Position numbers and translations under genes: made by a program
Origin: Streptomyces bicolor
GTDB lineage: Bacteria > Actinomycetota > Actinomycetes > Streptomycetales > Streptomycetaceae
Reading direction: 5' to 3'
Length of the DNA stretch: 54,877 nt
Assembly (NCBI RefSeq): GCF_000719285.1
Contig: NZ_JOFS01000044.1
Span: 1 to 54,877, forward strand
The notes under the pieces: model-generated
What the model was told of the DNA's origin: nothing
What the model saw: only the letters and a program-made list of their open reading frames with translations
The model's database searches: none
In this document: piece after piece, positions 33,044-41,023 of the stretch
Layout of the letters: each line of letters begins with the position of its first letter
Position numbering within the stretch: the stretch's first letter is position 1

Positions 33044-33217
33044 TTACGCGGCGGGTGCGACGTTGTCTCGTCCGACCTCGGCCCACTGGGCGAGGAGCTC
33101 GGCGTACGTCGCGGAACGCTGCTCGTCGGCGGGCTGGTCCATGAGGTCGCGTATCACCTCGTTGACATCGTCGAGGGCCGGCGTCACCTGGCCATCAGGC
33201 CGGGGCGAGAAGGGCAT
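33044..33217 (-). CDS. Small hypothetical protein of the phage-like region
   Basis: 57 residues from the ATG at 33217 (MPFSPRPDGQVTPALDDVNE, then VIRDLMDQPADEQRSATYAE and LLAQWAEVGRDNVAPAA). Helical and acidic, with no membrane segment. The frame is open upstream to 33322, but that part overlaps the promoter side of the divergent gene. No family recognised. Confidence 0.55.
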   Translation of the reverse strand: MPFSPRPDGQVTPALDDVNEVIRDLMDQPADEQRSATYAELLAQWAEVGRDNVAPAA

Positions 33218-33320
33218 CCCCACACCGTACGGCGCGGCACTGACAGAGGGCCGCGAAGCCTCTGTTCTGTTCTGTTCTGTTCGAGGCGATAGTCCTCGCC
33301 TGAGCAGAACGGACGCAGCC

Positions 33321-33518
33321 ATGGCCGCACCTACTGAGACCGAATCTTCGAACTATCCGGCGTTGGTGTGGGACTCCTCGGAAGAGGGCCTGTGCTGCGA
33401 GTGCTACGCCAAGTGCAAGCGGTACGGCAACGGAGCCAATCCGCTGTGCCGGGACTGCTTCCCGAAGCGCGCGGCCCAGTGGGGGCCGGGCGTGCGGCAG
33501 AAGGGCTACAACGCCTAG
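33321..33518 (+). CDS. Small Cys-rich zinc-ribbon-like protein
   Basis: 65 residues from the ATG at 33321. Cysteines are arranged as in a treble-clef or ribbon: EEGLCCECYAKCKRYGNG, then PLCRDCFPKRAA. Two C-x-x-C pairs suggest one zinc ion. No family name is given. It is typical of small accessory proteins in phages and mobile elements. It is followed 9 bases later by cutA. Confidence 0.65.
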   Translation: MAAPTETESSNYPALVWDSSEEGLCCECYAKCKRYGNGANPLCRDCFPKRAAQWGPGVRQKGYNA

Positions 33519-33527
33519 TCTCGCGGC

Positions 33528-33851
33528 ATGACTGACTACGTGCAGGTCGCGACCGCCACGCCGGCCCGTGAGCAAGCAGTGGACCTTGCGAAGGGGGCGG
33601 TCAAAGGCCGACTGGCCGCAGGCTCGCAGATCATCGGTCCGGTGGGGTCTGTTTTCTGGCACCTCGGCGAGTTCGGTGAGGGCGAGGAATGGCGGCTGCT
33701 GCTGACGACGACCACCGATCGGTACCCCGAGCTGGAGAAGTACCTGCTGGAGCACCACCCGTGGGATAACCCCCAAGTGATCGCTGTGCCGATCACGCAA
33801 GGGGCCCCGCGATGCCTCCAGTGGATCGAGAACTCCGTGTGCGAGTCCTAG
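33528..33851 (+). CDS. cutA: Divalent-cation tolerance protein CutA
   Basis: 107-residue trimeric ferredoxin-like-fold protein of the CutA family. Signature: YVQVATATPAREQAVDLAKG, AVKGRLAAGSQIIGPVGSVF, WHLGEFGEGEEWRLLLTTTT and YLLEHHPWDNPQVIAVPITQ, the conserved HPYE/VP-I region. The N-terminal VQVATATP...A...A..L is the usual CutA start. In E. coli CutA is linked to copper tolerance; the molecular role remains unclear in general. Its stop overlaps the stop of the convergent XRE regulator (CTAG palindrome). A chromosome-type housekeeping gene inside a phage-like region is unexpected. Confidence 0.92.
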   Translation: MTDYVQVATATPAREQAVDLAKGAVKGRLAAGSQIIGPVGSVFWHLGEFGEGEEWRLLLTTTTDRYPELEKYLLEHHPWDNPQVIAVPITQGAPRCLQWIENSVCES

Positions 33852-35155
33852 TAAGCGGCTTTCTCCAAGACGTTTTGGACGGCGCCCAGATGTCCGTAGG
33901 GGCGGAGCTGGTCCAGCACGGGGTTGAGGCGCTGCCGTGGCCGTACGGAAGCGACTCCGACGGACAGGTCGAGGGCTCGACTGGTCACGGCGGCGGCTGC
34001 TTCAACCTCGTCGGCGTTGAGGTATGCGTCAGCCAGCCACGACATGTACAGGGCCTTATCCCGGGCATGGGCGTCGTCGTAGCGGGCCAGTGCCCTTTCC
34101 AGGATGGGAACGGCACGCAGTGGCCGACGTAGCTCGGCCCAACACCGGCCGGTCATGATGTCCAACTCGGTTTCATCTACCCATGCGGCCCAGTCCGGTT
34201 GCGGTTCATCGGTCTGGCGTTTGTCCAATGCGGTCCGGGCGGCTTCGAGGGCCTGTTCCGCAGCTGTCGGTTGGTTGGCGACAGCGCAGGCCCATGCCAT
34301 TCGCTCATGGAGCAGCGCTCGCACACCGGACGGTGTGCCGGGGGTTATGGCCTGGCAGGAGTTCGCCGCGATCTTCACGGCGTCGCGGGGATCGGCGGTC
34401 TGATAGGCGAGGAACGAAAAGCTGTTTCCCAGAAGATCGCCGTCACCCGCCTCCCTGGCCATGACCTTGCTTTCCTCGTACAGCGCTTCGGCTTCCGCCT
34501 TGCGGCCCCCGTCGAAGGCGGCCCAGCCAGCCTGCTGGGCCTGTTCGGCGAGCAGGGACAGCAGACTCCGCCGGGAGTCGTCGGTGAAGGAGGCGGTGCG
34601 CAGGAGACTCTTCGTGGCCTGGAACTCGCCGAGATAGACGCGGTGGGTGTCGCCGCCGCCGAGGATGTGATCAAGCCGTCGTAGCCGTGCGGTCCGATCC
34701 CGAAGGCTGTCGACGTGGCCCACGGTGACACGTTTGGGTGCCGACGGCTGGTGGAGCGTGGGCAGGGCGGCTGCGAGCCCTGTGGTCGTGGCAGCTTGGA
34801 GGAACGCTCGGCGGCGCACGCTAGGTGATCCATTCTCTGTGCTTGACGCTGGCACAGGAAGTTCGATCGCCTCCCATGGGCGCGACGCCAGACCGACCAT
34901 GTGCCCGGGCACGCGTAGCGCGTCCGAGATCTGAAGGATCTTGTCGAAGCTCGTGATCCTGCCTCGGCCTCGAGCGAGCGTACCGACCCGCTCAGGCTTG
35001 ATGTCGCACTCGGTGGCGATCCGCGAGTAGCTGATCCCCGCCTTGTCTCGCGCGATCCGGAAGACCGTTCCGAAGTCGTGTGTGGCCAAGGCCTGTTGCA
35101 TCTCCTCCTCTTCAAGGAGGGGCCGCGGGAGGGCGGTCGGTGGCTGATAGATCAT
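33848..35155 (-). CDS. XRE-family regulator with TPR-like C-terminus
   Basis: 435 residues, ATG at 35155 with AGGAAG upstream. The N-terminal helix-turn-helix (FRIARDKAGISYSRIATECD, then ERVGTLARGRGRITSFDKIL) is followed by a short hydrophobic stretch (FLQAATTTGLAAALPTL). A long array of helices of TPR type follows (LLAEQAQQAGWAAFDGGRKA, ALYEESKVMAREAGDGDLLG, LHERMAWACAVANQPTAAEQ, VPILERALARYDDAHARDKA). This is the common actinobacterial regulator in which the TPR part senses a peptide or partner. It is divergent from the three-gene operon starting at 35337, with about 180 bases between, and probably controls it. It could also act as the element's lysogeny-type switch. Confidence 0.9.
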   Translation of the reverse strand: MIYQPPTALPRPLLEEEEMQQALATHDFGTVFRIARDKAGISYSRIATECDIKPERVGTLARGRGRITSFDKILQISDALRVPGHMVGLASRPWEAIELPVPASSTENGSPSVRRRAFLQAATTTGLAAALPTLHQPSAPKRVTVGHVDSLRDRTARLRRLDHILGGGDTHRVYLGEFQATKSLLRTASFTDDSRRSLLSLLAEQAQQAGWAAFDGGRKAEAEALYEESKVMAREAGDGDLLGNSFSFLAYQTADPRDAVKIAANSCQAITPGTPSGVRALLHERMAWACAVANQPTAAEQALEAARTALDKRQTDEPQPDWAAWVDETELDIMTGRCWAELRRPLRAVPILERALARYDDAHARDKALYMSWLADAYLNADEVEAAAAVTSRALDLSVGVASVRPRQRLNPVLDQLRPYGHLGAVQNVLEKAAY

Positions 35156-35336
35156 GCGGCACTTCCTGCTCGCCTGAGTCTGGGGGATAGCTGACAGCGG
35201 GGTGTACCCATCATGGGTATACCCCTCGGCGGGACGCGTGCTCTTTCGCAGAAAACCACTCTGTGCAGGAAAGTGCCCCAGAGGTCGGGTGTGGCTCCGA
35301 CCCCAGGGGCGTGGCCGACTGCGAAGGAGTCGAACC

Positions 35337-35981
35337 GTGCCCGACACTACCCAAACCGGCGGTCAGTCAACGGTGTTGGCGGGCGCTCTCCTACGAGTTC
35401 AGCCACTGGAAGATGCGTCCTCGTCCGAAACTGTTGATGGCGAGCCGGGTGAGGAGGCCGCTGGCGTGCTTGAGGCATCGGGCCTGACGACCCTGCCAGA
35501 GCGGCAGTTCGCCGCTACGTCCTGGCTTCTCGGCGCGGCGGACGACCGGGAGATGGCGCGTCGCCAGTGGGAGGACCAGGGGATCGCGCTTCTCTGTTGC
35601 GGCGGCATCCTGTCCGCCGTACGGATCCCCGCTCGCATGGTGTGGGCCACGGCCAAGTCGGATGAGCTCGGGGAGGTCGACGCCTTCCTCGCGCGGTGGT
35701 TCGACGGCGGCGCCGTGTTCATGGACCTCCACGCCCAGCAGTATTACGCCTTGGTGCCCGGCACGGCCGAATGGCCGTTGAAAGAGCGCGACTTCCCCGG
35801 CGTGAGCTACCTGGGCCGTGACAACTTCCTTGGCGTCCCCGAGATTCGGCGCACCGAACCGAAGGGGTGCGGGTACTGGTGCCTGCCGATGCAGTCCCCC
35901 GGAGACCTCTGTTACCCGGATGAGGTGGAGTCGCTCGTCCTTACCGGGCGAGCGGCCTTGGCCGAGGGAGGCGGCCGGTGA
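35337..35981 (+). CDS. Primase/polymerase-like N-terminal domain protein (1)
   Basis: 214 residues, GTG at 35337 with AAGGAG 9 bases upstream. Sequence LLCCGGILSAVRIPARMVWA, then ARWFDGGAVFMDLHAQQYYA, LVPGTAEWPLK and GYWCLPMQSPGDL follow the pattern (G....VRVPA....L......GPV......Y.LVPGTA.....LP) of the short proteins related to the bifunctional primase-polymerase N-terminus that are common in Streptomyces. The acidic catalytic triad of a true primase is not obvious, so enzymatic activity is doubtful. First gene of an operon with 4-base GTGA overlap to the next. Assignment is tentative. Confidence 0.55.
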   Translation: MPDTTQTGGQSTVLAGALLRVQPLEDASSSETVDGEPGEEAAGVLEASGLTTLPERQFAATSWLLGAADDREMARRQWEDQGIALLCCGGILSAVRIPARMVWATAKSDELGEVDAFLARWFDGGAVFMDLHAQQYYALVPGTAEWPLKERDFPGVSYLGRDNFLGVPEIRRTEPKGCGYWCLPMQSPGDLCYPDEVESLVLTGRAALAEGGGR

Positions 35982-36529
35982 GCGTGGAGACGCTGCGGGG
36001 TGCGCCTCCGCTCCCCGGGCAGCGTCCGATACCGAGCGGGGAGCGGACGGCCCCTGCCGTGGGCCCGATGCCGTGGCTCACGGCCACCGGGCGCCTGGAC
36101 CAGGTCCTCGACAGTTGGGGCCGCGGCCAACTCGCGGAGGTCCCTGTTGGTCTCGGCTTCGATGTCCTTCGGACCCCTGGCGCCGTGGCGGAGGACACCG
36201 TCCAGCGGATGCGTGAGGCCGGCCGACGGATGGGGCTGGTCATCCTCGGCCCGTCCGGCGCAGAGTTCCTCCTCGAACGGGGCTCCGCGCCGCGCTGGTC
36301 CGCGCCCCGTTCCCAGCTCCTTGTGCCGGGGACGCTGGTCCTGCTGCCCCCGCCCACCGTGTGCCACTCGGAGGCGGTGGCCTGTCGTGGCTGGCTCGTT
36401 CCGCCGGCGCATGAGGAGACGGGAGCGCCGCTCTGTGCTGAGGTGACGCCCGGGGGTGCGCTCTTGGAGCCGTACCTCGCCGCCGTCCAGGCCGCCGAGG
36501 ACGCGGAGGCCAGCAGTGAAGGGTGGTGA
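35978..36529 (+). CDS. Primase/polymerase-like domain protein (2)
   Basis: 183 residues from the GTG at 35978, overlapping the upstream stop by 4 bases. The core reads LGFDVLRTPGAVAEDTVQRM, RMGLVILGPSGAEFLLERGS and QLLVPGTLVLLPPPTVCHSE, the same strand order and PGT...LPPP ending as the gene before it. The two are therefore probably diverged copies of one fold. It is Pro-rich at both ends, with no membrane segment. Function unknown; the coupling suggests the two form a complex. Confidence 0.55.
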   Translation: MSVETLRGAPPLPGQRPIPSGERTAPAVGPMPWLTATGRLDQVLDSWGRGQLAEVPVGLGFDVLRTPGAVAEDTVQRMREAGRRMGLVILGPSGAEFLLERGSAPRWSAPRSQLLVPGTLVLLPPPTVCHSEAVACRGWLVPPAHEETGAPLCAEVTPGGALLEPYLAAVQAAEDAEASSEGW

Positions 36530-37073
36530 GCGCGCGCCGATCGATGCGGAGGCGATCCGGCAGGCGTACATGGCCGGTCTCGACGTGTGGGGCTACAGCT
36601 ACAACCCGCCGAAGCCCGAGGAACTCGCGCAACTCCGCGACCAGCTCACCGAGTACGCACATCTGCTCTTCCCCGAGGTCAAGGGGCTCTGGCCGCGTAT
36701 GCGCAGTGAGACGCGCCAGGCCGCCTTCCACGCCCTCAGACACGCGCACTACCGCATGCAGGAGCCCGTCACTACCAACTCCGTGCTCGCGGAGACCTGG
36801 AACATCCAAGACCTCGCTGTCGTCGTAAGGGCTCTCCTGATCTTGTACGAGAAGCCGGGCCCGCTCGGCGCGCCGATCGGTAGGAACGAGATCGAGGAGG
36901 CCCTGCGGCAGAGGGAGTGCGGCTCGTGCTTGCAGCCGATCGCAGACGGCGAGGGATACGAGCGGGCGGTGTACGCGTCGGACGCAGGCCCCTGTATCCG
37001 CGGCTACCGCCACACCGACAGCTGTGTCCCTCTCGCTGACGAGCGGCGCGTGCAACTGCGTGCCGTGCCCTGA
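36516..37073 (+). CDS. Hypothetical protein, DUF6415-like, with Cys pair
   Basis: 185 residues from the GTG at 36516, overlapping the previous gene by 14 bases. PIDAEAIRQAYMAGLDVWGY, then ELAQLRDQLTEYAHLLFPEV, VVVRALLILYEKPGP resemble the helical DUF6415 proteins that sit beside XRE regulators in Streptomyces. The C-terminus has a putative metal site (ECGSCLQPIADG and CIRGYRHTDSC). Third gene of the operon divergent from the XRE regulator, closed by two hairpins. The DUF name is from memory. Confidence 0.55.
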   Translation: MKGGERAPIDAEAIRQAYMAGLDVWGYSYNPPKPEELAQLRDQLTEYAHLLFPEVKGLWPRMRSETRQAAFHALRHAHYRMQEPVTTNSVLAETWNIQDLAVVVRALLILYEKPGPLGAPIGRNEIEEALRQRECGSCLQPIADGEGYERAVYASDAGPCIRGYRHTDSCVPLADERRVQLRAVP

Positions 37074-37086
37074 CCGGCACCACAGC

Positions 37087-37133
37087 CCCCAGGGGCGACT
37101 TGTGCGGGGTGCCGTGCGCCCCGGCCCCTGGGG
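37087..37133. terminator. Hairpin after the three-gene operon (1)
   Basis: 10-bp stem (CCCCAGGGGC at 37087-37096, complement at 37124-37133), 14 bases after the stop, with a long loop. Confidence 0.55.
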
Positions 37134-37138
37134 TGAAC

Positions 37139-37183
37139 GCTCCGGCCGCCGTTTTCCCCTCTTTGTTGGCGGGCGGCCGGAGC
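37139..37183. terminator. Hairpin after the three-gene operon (2)
   Basis: 12-bp stem (GCTCCGGCCGCC at 37139-37150, complement at 37172-37183) around a T-rich loop. It has the placement of a terminator. Confidence 0.65.
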
Positions 37184-37232
37184 CACCCGAACACGACGCC
37201 CCCCCACACACACCTTCGCGAGGACATCCCAG

Positions 37233-37681
37233 ATGCAGACCATCACCCCCGCCTACGAGCCATGGCAGGTGTACGGGGCGCCGGTATCCGCCATCCCCTG
37301 GTGGGGGTGCGGCTACCTGATGCGCTGGACCTGGCGCGTAACCCGATTCCTCGACGACCGCGTGTACGAACACGTCGCGAACAGCTTCCACGCCTGGGGC
37401 GTCTCCGCCTCCTTAGCGGACCTGCTCGGCGAACTCGCGGTCGACCACACCAACGACGTCCGCAAGCTGGCCCCCTGCCGGTACGTAGCCGTGAGCGCCA
37501 TGATCGAGGGCTTCCGCGTCACCGTGAGCGTGGCTCCCGCTCACGGCCCAGCCGATCCGCACGGCGCCCCGATGCCGAACCGCGGCCGACCTTTCCTCGA
37601 ACGTCGTGGGGGCGCGCTGGCCTGGAGACGGGCCCGTGCCTGTACGCAGGCATCAACCTCGCCAACGTCACCCCCATGTAG
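37233..37681 (+). pseudogene. Hypothetical protein, probably frameshifted near its end
   Basis: From the ATG at 37233: MQTITPAYEPWQVYGAPVSA, WWGCGYLMRWTWRVTRFLDD, then a helical part SLADLLGELAVDHTNDVRKL and RYVAVSAMIEGFRVTVSVAP. Coding bias is good to about 37590, then passes to the +1 frame, which reads GLETGPCLYAGINLANVTPM and stops at 37681. In the original frame the sequence becomes Arg/Ser/Pro-rich and unlike a protein. I infer one indel near 37590. No family recognised; the RsbW-like ATP-binding proteins of Streptomyces have a loosely similar start, but no ATP-site motif is seen. Confidence 0.45.
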
Positions 37682-37766
37682 ACCCCGGCGGCGGGTTCGG
37701 ACGTCACAACCCGGCCGCCGTCGGCCCAAGCGGTCCTGGAGACGCCCCCGTCGCCACCAGGACCAC

Positions 37767-37843
37767 GGCCCCGCCCGGTATCCGGCAACGGCAAGACCGG
37801 CCGGGCGGGGCCACGCCGCCCGCCGCCCAGAACGGCGGGCGGC
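37767..37843. terminator. Two tandem terminator hairpins
   Basis: A 12-bp stem (GGCCCCGCCCGG at 37767, complement at 37801-37812) and an 11-bp stem (GCCGCCCGCCG at 37815, complement at 37833-37843). They lie in the 320-base gap between 37681 and 38002, which otherwise holds only the promoter side of the next operon. Confidence 0.7.
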
Positions 37844-38001
37844 CCCACACAACGACAACATCAACCCCCGTGCTCTCGGCGCGCGGGCGTCGAGAAGGAG
37901 ACCGCTCGGCTGATGCCTCGCCTTCCGCGACCTTCGCGCACGGAGCCCCAGTGACGCGAGAGGCTACGGCGAAACGATGCGCAATACATGAGGAGCAAAC
38001 G

Positions 38002-38835
38002 ATGAGCGGTGTCTTGACGACCGATCACCCCGCCTGGCATTCGTACGAGAACGGTACGCGCGCTCGTGCTGTCCGTACGGCGTCCGGCATCTGGGTCCTG
38101 TCCCACGACAGGGAAGGCCTGCACATGCAGTGCGCGCATGGCACCGAGGACGTGAAGCCCTCGTTCGTGCCGACGGACCCTGCATGCCTGCCCGCCGCGG
38201 CCCCGGCTGCGCTGCGGGCCGGGCTCGACGACCTCGGTGTCACCCAGCGCCTGGCGAACCCCTGGCTGTGGGACGCGATCAGCACGGCGATCCTGCGGCA
38301 GGTCGTACGAGCTGAGCAGGCCCGCAACCTTTACCGCGCCTGGTGCGCCAAGTTCGGCGTCACCGTCGAAGGCCGGTTCGGTGAGCTCGCCGTGGCGCCC
38401 ACGGCCGCCGACGTCCTGGCTTTGGCTGATGAGGAGTTCGCCGGCGTCGGTGCGAAGTTCCACCGCACCGCCCTCCAGTCAGCTGCTGCGGCGTACGAAG
38501 AGCATCACGCCGAGTGGGAACGGCTGGACGCTGCCGACCTGGTCACCGCGTTGATGGGCATCCCGCGCATCGGCCCGTGGACCGCCGCAGCGGCTGCCTC
38601 CGACTTCACCGGCGACTTCAGCATCTACCCGCACGCTGATCTCGCCGTACGCACCTGGGCAGAGCAGATCGCCCCCGCGTACCCGTGGCCCGACAAGAAG
38701 AAGGACAAGACGTTCGGCCCGATGTGGACCGGATGGGCCGGAACCGATCGCACTGCCCTGCACACCCTGACCCTCTCCACCCTCACCTGGGGCTCACACG
38801 CCCGCGCTGATTCGGAGGATCCATGCGGCAGTTAA
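38002..38835 (+). CDS. HhH-GPD superfamily DNA glycosylase-like protein
   Basis: 277 residues, ATG at 38002 with GAGGAG 7 bases upstream. The N-terminal third is a beta-rich domain (RTASGIWVLSHDREGLHMQC). Then comes the helical glycosylase core: NPWLWDAISTAILRQVVRAE, ALADEEFAGVGAKFHRTALQ, the helix-hairpin-helix LVTALMGIPRIGPWTAAAAA and FSIYPHADLAVRTWAEQI. The Asp of HADLAVR occupies the catalytic-Asp position of AlkA/MutY-type enzymes, so base excision chemistry is possible. No Cys4 iron-sulphur cluster is seen. It overlaps the radical SAM gene by 13 bases, so the two are made together. In phage DNA-hypermodification pathways, glycosylase-fold proteins act as base-modifying transferases, an alternative role here. 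Confidence 0.8.
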   Translation: MSGVLTTDHPAWHSYENGTRARAVRTASGIWVLSHDREGLHMQCAHGTEDVKPSFVPTDPACLPAAAPAALRAGLDDLGVTQRLANPWLWDAISTAILRQVVRAEQARNLYRAWCAKFGVTVEGRFGELAVAPTAADVLALADEEFAGVGAKFHRTALQSAAAAYEEHHAEWERLDAADLVTALMGIPRIGPWTAAAAASDFTGDFSIYPHADLAVRTWAEQIAPAYPWPDKKKDKTFGPMWTGWAGTDRTALHTLTLSTLTWGSHARADSEDPCGS

Positions 38836-40370
38836 CGCTGATCTCAGGCGCCGACGACACCCACACGCTCGACGCCCTGTTCGTGAACGCGCCACTGCGC
38901 GACTACGGCCTGCGGCCGCGCACGAACGACTACACGCTTCCCGTCCTCGGCATGGCCTACATAGCCACGTACGCCCAGCGCTGCGGCTTCAACGTGGGCG
39001 TCCTCGATGCCGAGGCGCACGGCCTTGGCATCGAAGAGACCGCGCAGATCGTCAACCAGGCCGCGCCCCGCTGGGTCGGCATGAACCTCCTGGCCCCCAC
39101 GTACGAGATGTCCGCGCGGATCGCCGAACACCTCGATCCCGAGATCGCGCTTATGGTCGGCGGACACCACGCCAAGGCCATGCCCGACCGCATCCTCGCC
39201 GACCCCCGCATGCGGAACCTGCGCGCGCTCGTCCTCGGCGAGGGAGACCTGCGCGTCGCCGCCCTCCTGGACGACGAGAAGCGCCGGCGGGAACTGCCCA
39301 GCGTGCTGTGGCGCGACCCGATCAGCGGCACCCGCGCCGGAGGCATTGCCAGCGCGCAGACGAGCGCCCAGATGCTCGCCCCCAACATCAACACCCTGCC
39401 GTACGTGAACCGCGCCTTCCTGCCGCAGGACCCCTACCGGCCCACGCCGACCGTGACCGACAGGCGTCTCGCCGCGAGCGGTCGCGCCGTCTGGCTGAGG
39501 GACGCCGTCCTCTTCGGAACCGGGTACGAGGAGGCGAACATCGTCGGGAGCCGCGGCTGCCCGTACGACTGCGGCTTCTGCGGCGCCGCCGTCAGCGCCA
39601 ACCCCGACCTCAAGATCCGCGTGCGCAGCCCTGAGAACATCATCGGCGAACTCGACCAGCTCAACGACGAGTACGGCGTGACCGCCTTCCGGTTCGTGGA
39701 TGACCTGTTCCTCGGCGTCCGCAACGTCATCAAGCAGCACATGGACGTCTTCGCACGGCACGGCATCGGCGAGCGGTATGTATGGGACGCCACCGGACGC
39801 ATCAACGTCCTCGACCGCCTCAGCGACGCCGACCTGGACGTGCTCGTCGCCAACGGCCTGCGCGAAGTCGCCCTTGGTATCGAATCCGGCAGTGACCGCA
39901 TCCTGCACGCGATGGACAAGCGGATCACCGCCGAGATGACCGAACGCGTCGCCCGCCGGCTCGTCGCCCACGGCATCGGCGTCAAGGGCTACTTCATCCT
40001 CGGCTACCCCGGCGAGGAGCGCGAAGACCTCGACGCCACCGTGCGGCACATCCGGAACCTGTGGGACATCGCCGACCAGCACCCCGGCGAGATCCGGGCC
40101 AGCGTCTTCGAGTTCCGCCCCTACCCCGGTACGCCCATCTGGAAGACCCTCATCGACACCGGCCACAAGCCTGACAAGCTCCTCGCGTACGGTGACGTCG
40201 ACCTCACCCAGGAAGGCGCCGACGAATCCATGCGGCAGCGCGACGAGTTCAACTTCTCTGTCGGTATCCAGTTCGGTGGCGTACCGCTGGAGGACCTGAG
40301 GGCCACGCTCGCGACGCTGACGGGCGAGCAGCACGAGCGGAACCAGGGCGGCCAGGAGATCGCCGCGTGA
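38823..40370 (+). CDS. B12-binding-domain radical SAM enzyme
   Basis: 515 residues. The N-terminal cobalamin-binding Rossmann domain reads DALFVNAPLRDYGLRPRTND, LGMAYIATYAQRCGFNVGVL, WVGMNLLAPTYEMSARIAEH and IALMVGGHHAKAM. The radical SAM domain follows with GSRGCPYDCGFCG (Cys 246, 250, 253, binding a 4Fe-4S cluster), FVDDLFLG, DVLVANGLREVALGIESGSD and VKGYFILGYPGEEREDLDAT. Such enzymes methylate unreactive carbons or phosphinates, or rearrange substrates. No DxHxxG cobalamin His motif is obvious, so the cofactor is bound base-off or not at all. Start ATG at 38823, 13 bases inside the glycosylase gene; the 3' end overlaps the kinase gene by 4 bases. Confidence 0.93.
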   Translation: MRQLTLISGADDTHTLDALFVNAPLRDYGLRPRTNDYTLPVLGMAYIATYAQRCGFNVGVLDAEAHGLGIEETAQIVNQAAPRWVGMNLLAPTYEMSARIAEHLDPEIALMVGGHHAKAMPDRILADPRMRNLRALVLGEGDLRVAALLDDEKRRRELPSVLWRDPISGTRAGGIASAQTSAQMLAPNINTLPYVNRAFLPQDPYRPTPTVTDRRLAASGRAVWLRDAVLFGTGYEEANIVGSRGCPYDCGFCGAAVSANPDLKIRVRSPENIIGELDQLNDEYGVTAFRFVDDLFLGVRNVIKQHMDVFARHGIGERYVWDATGRINVLDRLSDADLDVLVANGLREVALGIESGSDRILHAMDKRITAEMTERVARRLVAHGIGVKGYFILGYPGEEREDLDATVRHIRNLWDIADQHPGEIRASVFEFRPYPGTPIWKTLIDTGHKPDKLLAYGDVDLTQEGADESMRQRDEFNFSVGIQFGGVPLEDLRATLATLTGEQHERNQGGQEIAA

Positions 40371-41023
40371 CCGGCGAGCGCAAAGGGTGGTTCGTCTCCA
40401 TCGACGGCCCCAGCGGCGTCGGTAAGTCCACCACCGTGCAGGCCCTCCACGACCATCTCACCGCCCAAGGCCGTCCGGCGCGGCGGACCGTCGAGCCGAC
40501 CACCAGCGCCCTGGGCCAGTTCACGCGCAGCCACGCCAACGAGATCCACGGCCTCGCGCTCGCCTGCCTAGTGGCCGCCAACCGCTACGAGCACATCGAG
40601 ACCGAGATAGAGCCGGCCCTGCATGCCGGCGAACTCATCATCAGCGACCGCTACCTGCCGTCGACGCTCGTCCTGCAACAGCTTGACGGCGTCCCGCTGG
40701 AGTTCCTCCTCGCCGTCAACGACCGCGCAGTGCTGCCGGACCTGGCCGTGATCCTCACCGCCGCTCCTGGTCTCATCGCCCAACGCATCGCGGCACGCGG
40801 CATCACCCATCGCTTCCACCTCGACCCCACCGGCCCCAGCCGGGAAGTCGAGCTGTACGGCGACGCGGCGGCCTACCTGATGAGCAGAGGGGTGGAGGTA
40901 CTTCTCCTTGACACCGGCAGCTACGCCCCTTCGGACGTAGCGCGCCGAATCGCCGACGACATCCCGAGGCTGCCGCTAGCGTCGGTTGCCTCCCCAGCCC
41001 ACACAACCCCCCAGGAACCATGA
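40367..41023 (+). CDS. Thymidylate-kinase-like P-loop nucleotide kinase
   Basis: 218 residues, GTG at 40367 overlapping the upstream stop (GTGA). P-loop FVSIDGPSGVGKSTTVQAL; DRY motif in ELIISDRYLPSTLVLQQLDG; sugar-nucleotide region RTVEPTTSALGQFTRSHANE; and a LID-like ARGITHRFHLDPTGPSREVE. This order is that of bacterial dTMP kinase, which makes dTDP. It is diverged from housekeeping Tmk and sits with a radical SAM enzyme and NUDIX hydrolase, so it may act on a modified nucleotide. The C-terminal Pro/Ala tail is short. Confidence 0.88.
   Translation: MTGERKGWFVSIDGPSGVGKSTTVQALHDHLTAQGRPARRTVEPTTSALGQFTRSHANEIHGLALACLVAANRYEHIETEIEPALHAGELIISDRYLPSTLVLQQLDGVPLEFLLAVNDRAVLPDLAVILTAAPGLIAQRIAARGITHRFHLDPTGPSREVELYGDAAAYLMSRGVEVLLLDTGSYAPSDVARRIADDIPRLPLASVASPAHTTPQEP

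Noticed and set aside
37820..38000. A CRISPR-like or tandem repeat in the GC-rich gap before the glycosylase gene
   Set aside because: The repetition is due to two inverted-repeat hairpins, not direct repeats with spacers. No CRISPR array was seen anywhere.
38844..40334. A 496-codon minus-strand frame opposite the radical SAM gene
   Set aside because: Composition is that of a reversed high-GC gene and it lacks any recognisable domain. The sense gene has a CxxxCxxC motif and B12 domain.
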